From: Solwaraspora sp. WMMD791
GTDB taxonomy: Bacteria; Actinomycetota; Actinomycetes; Mycobacteriales; Micromonosporaceae
NCBI RefSeq assembly: GCF_029581195.1
Contig: NZ_CP120737.1
Coordinates: forward strand, 2,232,001-2,296,000
Direction of reading: 5' to 3'
DNA length: 64,000 nucleotides
A model generated the notes under the pieces. The model searched no databases and had not been told where the DNA came from. It saw nothing but the letters and a program-made list of their open reading frames with translations. Below, one piece after another: positions 53,394 through 64,000 of this stretch; the stretch's first letter is position 1; the number at the start of each line of letters is the position of its first letter. Both the position numbers and the translations under genes were made by a program.

Positions 53394-54169
53394 TCAGGTA
53401 CGGAGCCTGCGGTAGGCCCGCCCGGCGAGCGGGACGAAGATCGCGGTGATCAGCAGTGGCCAGCCGATCGCGAGCCACACCGCGCCGTCGGCGAGTGGGC
53501 CGTCGGTGACGCCAGTCGGATTGCCGAACAGTTGGCGGGCGGCGGTGGCGGTGGCCGACAGCGGATTCCAGGCGGCGATCGCGCCGAGCCAGCCGGGCAT
53601 CGTCTCGGCGGACACGATCGCAGTGGAGAGGAAGCCGACCGGCCAGACCAGCACCTGAACGGCCATCGTCGCGCCCTCGCCGCGCAGCAGCAGGCCGAGA
53701 TAGATGCCCAGCCACAGCAGGGCGAACCGCAGCCACAGCAGCAGCCCGACGGCCAGGACGATCGACGCCGGACCGGCGTCGATCCGCCAGCCGACGACCA
53801 GCCCGCCGGTGATCAGCACGAGCAGTTCGACCGCCGAGGTGGACATGTCGGCACCGACCCGGCCGAGCGAGACCGCCGCGCCGCCGATCGGCATCGAGCG
53901 GAACCGGTCGGTGATCCCCTTGCGGGCGTCCTGCGCCATCGCGGTGCTGGTCGCCTCGACGCCGAACATCATGGTCAGGGCGAGCATCCCGGGGAGCAGG
54001 AAGGCCAGGTAGTCGCCGCCACCGGGGACGGTGATGGCACCGCCGAACAGGAATCCGAAGATCAGCAGCAGCATGATCGTGAAGAGCAGGTTGAAGATCG
54101 GGGTCCACGGTTGGCGTACCCAGTGGGCCAGGTCCCGTTGGGTGATGATCCATCCGGCGCGCAGGGTGG

Positions 54170-54173
<4 letters not shown>
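53394..54173 (-). CDS. ABC-2 permease, DrrB type
   Basis: A 259-aa membrane protein with six predicted helices and the ABC-2 transport signature around FGVEATSTAMAQDARKGITDRFRSMPI. With the ATPase encoded upstream (4-bp overlap) it forms a two-gene daunorubicin-type (DrrAB) exporter. The natural substrate is unknown. Confidence 0.88.
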
Positions 54174-55120
<947 letters not shown>

Positions 55121-55134
55121 TCGCTCCTAACTCC

Positions 55135-55154
55135 GTATAGGTTACGGAATATAC
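55135..55154. promoter_or_regulatory. putative TetR operator between exporter and regulator
   Basis: GTATAGGTTACGGAATATAC is an inverted repeat with GTATA and TATAC arms 10 bp apart. It lies 15 bp upstream of the exporter ATPase gene and in the shared promoter region with the regulator. Confidence 0.5.
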
Positions 55155-55193
55155 CGCTGCAACACCGTACACCACACGGCGTATCCTGCCCAC

Positions 55194-55936
55194 ATGGCCG
55201 ATCAGGACGTCGACCGCACGCTGACGCTGCTCTGGCGCCGTACTCTCGGCACACCGCAAGGCTCGCGGGGGCCGAAGCAGCGGGTCAGCGTGGACGACGT
55301 GGTGACGGCGGCGATCGAGGTCGCCGACGAGTCCGGCCTGGCCGCCTTCGCACTGCGCAAGGTCGCCGACCGGCTCGGCCTGAAGCTGATGTCGCTCTAC
55401 ACCTACGTACCGGGCCGGTCCGAGCTGATCGGCCTGATGGTCGACGAGGTGCTGGGCGAGCGGGAGCTACCGGCACTCACCGGTGACCTACGGCAACGGC
55501 TGTACACCGTCGCCCGGCACCAATGGGACGAGGCACACCGGCACCCGTGGTTGCTGCAGGTCGACAACAGCCGGCCGTGGATCGGGCCGAACGGGTCGGA
55601 CCGCTACGAGTGGCAGCTCACCGCCGTCGAAGGCGCCGGCTTCACCGACCTGGAGATGGACCAGATCGTCACGCTGATCAGCGGATTCACCGCCAGCGCC
55701 GCCAAGGCGTCCATCGAGGCACGACAGGCCGTCGACCGGTCGGCGATGACCGACGCCCAGTGGTGGGAGATCAACGCACCGATCCTGGAGCGGGTGATGC
55801 CCGCCGGCGCGTACCCGATCTCGTCACGGGTCGGCACCGCCGCCGGCCAGGAGTACAGCTCCATCGGCGATCCGCAGCGGTCCTTCCGCTTCGGCCTGGA
55901 CCGGATCGTCGACGGGCTGGAGCGTCTGCTGGAACG

Positions 55937-55940
<4 letters not shown>
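55194..55940 (+). CDS. TetR/AcrR-family regulator of exporter
   Basis: A 248-aa repressor. The N-terminal helix-turn-helix (about 30-75) reads SVDDVVTAAIEVADESGLAA then LRKVADRLGLKLMSLYTYV. The C-terminal ligand domain is of the TetR_C type. Its divergent position suggests control of the DrrAB-type exporter. TATCCT (55182-55187) lies 6 nt before the ATG with no ribosome site, suggesting a leaderless mRNA. The stop overlaps the threonine aldolase stop region by 4 bp (convergent). Confidence 0.88.
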
Positions 55941-59040
<3,100 letters not shown>

Positions 59041-59057
59041 CCGCGTCCTCCTCGTGA

Positions 59058-59699
59058 CTACCCGGGCCGGGACGAGTCTACGGCCGTTGGCCGCCCGGCC
59101 CCGGTGACGGTGAGCGCGGCGGCCACCGCGTCGGCGACCTGACTGACGTACCGGGCGGGCAGCGGGGTCCGGGCGACCGCCAGGCGCCAGTAGAGCGGGC
59201 CGACCATCAGGTCGACGAGCAGATCGGGATCGGTGTCCACCGGGATCTCCCCCCGGGCCACCGCGCGGCTGGTCACCAGGCTGCCGATGCCCCGCTGGCT
59301 GTCCCGCAGCGCGGTCTGCAGGGTCTGCGCGATCGCCGGGTTGCGGGCCGCCTCGGCGAGCAGGTCGGGCACGATCTGCCCGGCCAGCGGATGGCGCAGG
59401 GCACGGGCCGCGATGGCGAGCACCACTTCGAGGTCGCCACGCAGGGAGCCGGTGTCGGGCACGGCGGTCACCCCGACGGCCACCTCGGAGATGATCTCGA
59501 TCACCATCTCGAGCTTGGAACCCCACCGCCGGTACACGGCCGTCTTGCCGACACCGGCCCGACGGGCCACCGCCTCGATCGACATCCGGCCGTATCCGAC
59601 AGCGGCCAGCTCCTGGAAGACCGCAGCCCGGATCGCCTGTGTCACGTCCTCGCGGAGCACCGCCGCTCCGGCGGGTGCACGTTTGCCGTCGCCCTGCAT
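59058..59699 (-). CDS. TetR-family regulator with autoregulatory operator
   Basis: A 213-aa repressor. Helix-turn-helix at about 25-70: MSIEAVARRAGVGKTAVYRRW. The C-terminal domain is of the common TetR_C11-like kind. A 26-bp palindrome lies 18 bp upstream of the start, overlapping the probable promoter (TACACT 7 nt before the ATG), so it should repress itself. The divergent polysaccharide exporter genes begin 187 bp away and may be the second target. Confidence 0.88.
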   Translation of the reverse strand: MQGDGKRAPAGAAVLREDVTQAIRAAVFQELAAVGYGRMSIEAVARRAGVGKTAVYRRWGSKLEMVIEIISEVAVGVTAVPDTGSLRGDLEVVLAIAARALRHPLAGQIVPDLLAEAARNPAIAQTLQTALRDSQRGIGSLVTSRAVARGEIPVDTDPDLLVDLMVGPLYWRLAVARTPLPARYVSQVADAVAAALTVTGAGRPTAVDSSRPG

Positions 59700-59717
59700 C
59701 CGTCGGAGTGTAGCCGA

Positions 59718-59743
59718 ACGACGATACGGTTGCGTATCGTCGT
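59718..59743. promoter_or_regulatory. 26-bp operator palindrome
   Basis: Arms ACGACGATACG (59718-59728) and CGTATCGTCGT (59733-59743) are exact reverse complements separated by GTTG. The position over the promoter of the leftward TetR gene suggests autorepression. Confidence 0.7.
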
Positions 59744-59885
59744 CGGCTCCCCTACCGTTTCCGTCAGGACGCGACGGTATCGTTCCGTGCCACCGGGCGC
59801 CCGAGGTGAAAAATCGGACGGGCAGCTACGGGAAGGGGTCGGAGGTGCGCGAGTGGCAGCGCTGGCTGAGGGAAGGACGGACGGG

Positions 59886-60791
59886 ATGCAGCAGCCAACC
59901 AGCGGCACGACCGTGACGCTGGAACCGGAGAGCGGGCCGACGCTCGCCGAACTGGCCGAGCGGCACGGGCTGGCTGTCAGCGGTGCCCGGCCCGGCCTGG
60001 GCACCTACCTCAAGCAGGTGTGGTCCCGACGGCACTTCATCTGGACGTTCGCCAACGCACGGCTCATCGCGACGTACACCAACGCCCGGCTGGGTCAGAT
60101 CTGGCAGGTGATCACGCCGCTGGCCAACGCCGGCGTCTACTTCCTGGTCTTCGGGGTGCTGCTCGGCACCAACCACGGGATCGACAACTTCATCGCGTAC
60201 CTGTGCACCGGCATCTTCATCTTCAGCTTCACCCAGCAGACGGTGAGCACGGCGGCCCGGTCCATCGCCGACAACCTCAACCTGATCCGGGCGATGCACT
60301 TCCCCCGGGCCAGCCTGCCGATCACCTCGGTCCTGGTCCAGGTGCAGCAGCTCGCCCCGTCGATGCTCGTCCTCGTGGTGATCATGCTGGTCACCGGCGA
60401 GTGGATCGACCTCAGCTGGCTGCTGCTGATCCCGGCCCTGATCCTGCAGATCCTGTTCAGCACCGGGCTCGCCCTGATGGTGGCCCGCTGGGCGTCGCGC
60501 ACCAGCGACCTGTCCCAGCTGCTGCCCTTCGTGATGCGGACCTGGCTGTACGCCTCCGGCGTCTTCTACAACATCGACCGGTTCACCGCCGACCTGCCGG
60601 GCTGGGTGGCGGTGGCGCTGCAGTTCAACCCGATGGCGGTCTACATCGACATCGTCCGGTACGCGCTGATGGACTCGATGGGCACCGCGCCCGGCTACCT
60701 GTGGCCGGCGGCGGCCGCCTGGGCGCTGGTGATGAGCGTCGCCGGCTTCGTCTACTTCTGGCGTGCGGAGGAGGAGTACGGCCGTGGCTGA
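59886..60791 (+). CDS. polysaccharide ABC exporter permease (TagG/Wzm type)
   Basis: A 301-aa membrane protein with six predicted helices and the landmark WQVITPLANAGVYFLVFGVL of TagG/Wzm permeases. A 45-residue cytoplasmic N-terminus precedes them. It should export a cell-wall polysaccharide such as a teichoic-acid- or galactan-type polymer with the ATPase encoded next. The ATG at 59886 lies after a GGACGGACGGG stretch. No glycosyltransferase genes are adjacent in the window. Confidence 0.88.
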   Translation: MQQPTSGTTVTLEPESGPTLAELAERHGLAVSGARPGLGTYLKQVWSRRHFIWTFANARLIATYTNARLGQIWQVITPLANAGVYFLVFGVLLGTNHGIDNFIAYLCTGIFIFSFTQQTVSTAARSIADNLNLIRAMHFPRASLPITSVLVQVQQLAPSMLVLVVIMLVTGEWIDLSWLLLIPALILQILFSTGLALMVARWASRTSDLSQLLPFVMRTWLYASGVFYNIDRFTADLPGWVAVALQFNPMAVYIDIVRYALMDSMGTAPGYLWPAAAAWALVMSVAGFVYFWRAEEEYGRG

Positions 60792-61584
60792 ACCGCTGGT
60801 CGCACCGGCACCCGGCACCGACACCCGGGTGCCCACGGTGATCGTCGACAACCTGCACGTCGTCTACCGCGTCACCGCGGGCGGCGGCGGACGCACCAGC
60901 CCGGTCGCCGCGCTGCGGCGCATCGTCACCCGACAGCCCGCCCCGTCGGTACGCGAGGTGCACGCCATCCGGGGCGTGAGCTTCGTGGCGTACCGGGGTG
61001 AGGCGATCGGCCTGATCGGCAGCAACGGCTCCGGCAAGTCGACCCTGCTGCGCGCGGTGGCGGGGCTGCTGCCGCCCCGCCGGGGCAAGGTCTACACCCA
61101 GGGCCAGCCGTCGCTGCTCGGGGTGAACGCCGCGCTGATGAACGACCTGACCGGCGAGCGCAACGTGGTGCTCGGCTGCCTGGCGATGGGGATGAGCCCG
61201 GCCGAGGTACGGGCCCGGTACGACAGCATCGTGGACTTCTCCGGGATCAACGAGCGGGACGACTTCGCCTCGCTGCCGATGCGGACCTACTCGTCGGGCA
61301 TGGCCGCCCGGCTGCGGTTCTCCATCGCCGCCGCGAAGAGCCACGACGTACTCATGATCGACGAGGCGTTGGCCACCGGTGACGCCGCCTTCCAGAAGCG
61401 CAGCGAGGAGCGGGTCCGCGAGCTGCGGGCCGAGGCCGGCACGGTCTTCCTGGTCAGCCACTCCAACAAGTCGATCCTGGACACCTGCGAGCGCAGCATC
61501 TGGCTGGAGTCCGGGGTGATCCGGATGGACGGCCCGAGCGCCGACGTGGTCAAGGCGTACCAGGACCACGTCAACCGCAAGTAA
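60784..61584 (+). CDS. polysaccharide ABC exporter ATPase (TagH/Wzt type)
   Basis: A 266-aa ATPase. Walker A is GSNGSGKST, signature YSSGMAARLRF, Walker B VLMIDEALATGD and switch FLVSHS. It has no C-terminal carbohydrate-binding extension, unlike the longer Wzt proteins. It pairs with the TagG-like permease. The GTG at 60784 is used because GGAGGAGGAG lies directly upstream; it overlaps the permease stop by 8 bp. Confidence 0.9.
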   Translation: MAEPLVAPAPGTDTRVPTVIVDNLHVVYRVTAGGGGRTSPVAALRRIVTRQPAPSVREVHAIRGVSFVAYRGEAIGLIGSNGSGKSTLLRAVAGLLPPRRGKVYTQGQPSLLGVNAALMNDLTGERNVVLGCLAMGMSPAEVRARYDSIVDFSGINERDDFASLPMRTYSSGMAARLRFSIAAAKSHDVLMIDEALATGDAAFQKRSEERVRELRAEAGTVFLVSHSNKSILDTCERSIWLESGVIRMDGPSADVVKAYQDHVNRK

Positions 61585-61609
61585 GCCGTACGGTCCTCCG
61601 GCAGACCGC

Positions 61610-61644
61610 ACGGTCCGGAGCGGGCATCGCCTGCTCCGGACCGT
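61610..61644 (+). terminator. 12-bp stem hairpin after exporter operon
   Basis: Arms ACGGTCCGGAGC (61610-61621) and GCTCCGGACCGT (61633-61644) pair perfectly with an 11-nt loop, 26 bp after the ATPase gene. Confidence 0.75.
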
Positions 61645-61655
61645 CGGACGGCCCG

Positions 61656-61686
61656 CTGGCGGGGCGTCGGTTGCCGACCCCGCCAG
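61656..61686 (-). terminator. hairpin after chitinase gene
   Basis: CTGGCGGGG and CCCCGCCAG arms extend with CGG/CCG across a small bulge. It lies 5 bp beyond the chitinase stop on the opposite strand. Confidence 0.6.
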
Positions 61687-61690
61687 TGGG

Positions 61691-63301
<1,611 letters not shown>

Positions 63302-63322
63302 GAGGCGTCTCCCTATTAGTTA

Positions 63323-63333
63323 GGAAACTTTCC
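63323..63333. promoter_or_regulatory. inverted repeat upstream of chitinase
   Basis: GGAAACTTTCC is an 11-bp palindrome with one central base, in an AT-rich segment 22 bp before the start. It resembles GGAAA-TTTCC boxes that I recall upstream of glycosidase genes in this family of bacteria. A regulator is not identified. Confidence 0.4.
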
Positions 63334-63417
63334 ATAAAGTGCCTGAGACGCTACTCACCTGTCCAACCGTTCGTCAAGATGTCGATATCTCGATGCGATG
63401 GGCGAACGCGCCGCAGC

Positions 63418-63768
63418 TCAGACGCGCCGACGTCCGGAGAAGCCGCACTCCAGCCGGTGATACCAGCGGATCTCGCCGTCACCTTCCAACCAGCACCAGA
63501 GCACGGGGCGCCCATCGAGCTCGCCCGGAAAGTCCAGCAGCACCGGGGCGACGCCCTTGACCTGGATGTCGTGCTCGTTCACCTCGTCGATGATCCCGTA
63601 GATCCGGGCTTCCAACCCTTTGACCTCGGCCAACCCGCCGTGCGGACTCGGCACGCCAGCGGCCAGATCGGCCCGCAACTCGGCCAGGTCCGCCCGCAAC
63701 GACACGAGCTCGTCGATGCGGGGTCGCAGAGTGGCCATCAGGTGCCGTGCCTGGGCGAGAGTGAACAC
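63418..63768 (-). CDS. DUF2203 family protein
   Basis: A 116-aa protein with the DUF2203 pattern: FTLAQARHLMATLRPRIDELV, a coiled helical middle, DIQVKGVAPVLLDFPGELDGRPV and the C-terminus CWLEGDGEIRWYHRLECGFSGRR. Function unknown. The GTG at 63768 directly precedes FTLAQAR, the normal start; the frame continues to 63960 but that part is low-complexity. Confidence 0.82.
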   Translation of the reverse strand: MFTLAQARHLMATLRPRIDELVSLRADLAELRADLAAGVPSPHGGLAEVKGLEARIYGIIDEVNEHDIQVKGVAPVLLDFPGELDGRPVLWCWLEGDGEIRWYHRLECGFSGRRRV

Positions 63769-64000
63769 GTCCGACAGTATGGTCCACGGACCGGACCGGC
63801 GGGCACCACCATCACGCTGGGCCACCACCGGCAGGCCCGGAACCGGCCTGACACCGGCCATCGCCGCTGCCCCCGGGCCGCCGCCGGTCGCCCGAGCGCC
63901 GGCGGCGGCACAGGGCGCGTCGGCGGAACGCGCCCCGGTCGGCCGGCCGTAGGGGGGCAACCAGGGCCGGCACTACGACGTCGCCGCAGGGGGAAGTGTC
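63769..64000. other. no supported gene at window end
   Basis: The open frames here are continuations or shadows of neighbouring frames, Pro/Ala/Arg-rich and without ribosome sites. A gene running out of the window cannot be excluded. Confidence 0.3.

Overview
The window is high-GC DNA from an actinomycete, most likely a member of the Micromonosporaceae. This is inference, not a database result. It rests on the strong G/C bias at third codon positions, the cellulose- and chitin-degrading enzymes carrying CBM2 modules, pairs of a DUF5753 regulator with a DUF397 protein, a CruF/CruG/CrtI/CrtYcd carotenoid set, and a gene order (metF, idsA, Rv2175c-like, pknL, class II DAHP synthase) that is also known from Mycobacterium tuberculosis. 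No rRNA, tRNA, prophage, integrase or CRISPR array was seen.

Layout. 0-5.4 kb: a GH5 cellulase under a CebR-like operator, a methionyl-tRNA synthetase paralogue, the wreck of a cas6 gene and a secreted C39-like peptidase. 5.5-10.5 kb: an ECF sigma factor with two paralogous surface proteins, endonuclease V, an acetyltransferase, small membrane proteins and a GPP34 protein. 10.5-15.2 kb is accessory and decayed: a frameshifted recombinase-type zinc-ribbon gene, an intact DUF5753/DUF397 pair, an RHS polymorphic toxin collapsed to its N-terminus and toxin tip with a candidate immunity gene, and a methyltransferase-like orphan. 15.2-20.5 kb: a metalloprotease-like protein, then two secreted Tat-lipoprotein intradiol dioxygenases that bracket a small secreted protein and a CBM2-FnIII protein.

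20.5-31.2 kb is a carbohydrate island: a secreted beta-helix glycosidase with a ricin-type lectin, then one operon (binding protein, two permeases, enolase-superfamily dehydratase, zinc alcohol dehydrogenase, SDR, aldo-keto reductase) divergent from a FadR-type GntR regulator. The enzyme set fits oxidative, non-phosphorylative breakdown of a deoxy-sugar such as L-fucose. 31.3-37.4 kb: a DUF2087 protein, a PI-PLC-like phospholipase, an ABC-2 exporter of three genes, an EamA transporter and a lipid kinase. 37.5-38.9 kb: a complete ISL3-family insertion sequence sitting in the centre of a perfect 42-bp palindrome. It is followed by a DUF5753 regulator broken by an internal deletion.

40-50 kb carries carotenoid genes (CrtA-like, CruF, CruG, CrtI/CrtD-type, GGPP synthase, lycopene cyclase CrtYc+CrtYd) woven into a conserved backbone (metF, Rv2175c-like, pknL, nfo, DAHP synthase). 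Phytoene synthase is absent, so the pathway must be completed elsewhere. 53-64 kb: a DrrAB-type exporter with a divergent TetR gene, DAHP synthase with threonine aldolase, a lipoprotein, a second TetR gene with a 26-bp operator palindrome, a TagGH-like polysaccharide exporter, a CBM2-GH18 chitinase and a DUF2203 protein.

Several genes start without a Shine-Dalgarno sequence, 6-10 nt after a TANNNT -10 box, which suggests leaderless mRNAs. The most interesting items are the decayed defence/competition genes (cas6, RHS), the IS-in-palindrome insertion, the paired secreted dioxygenases and the sugar-acid island.
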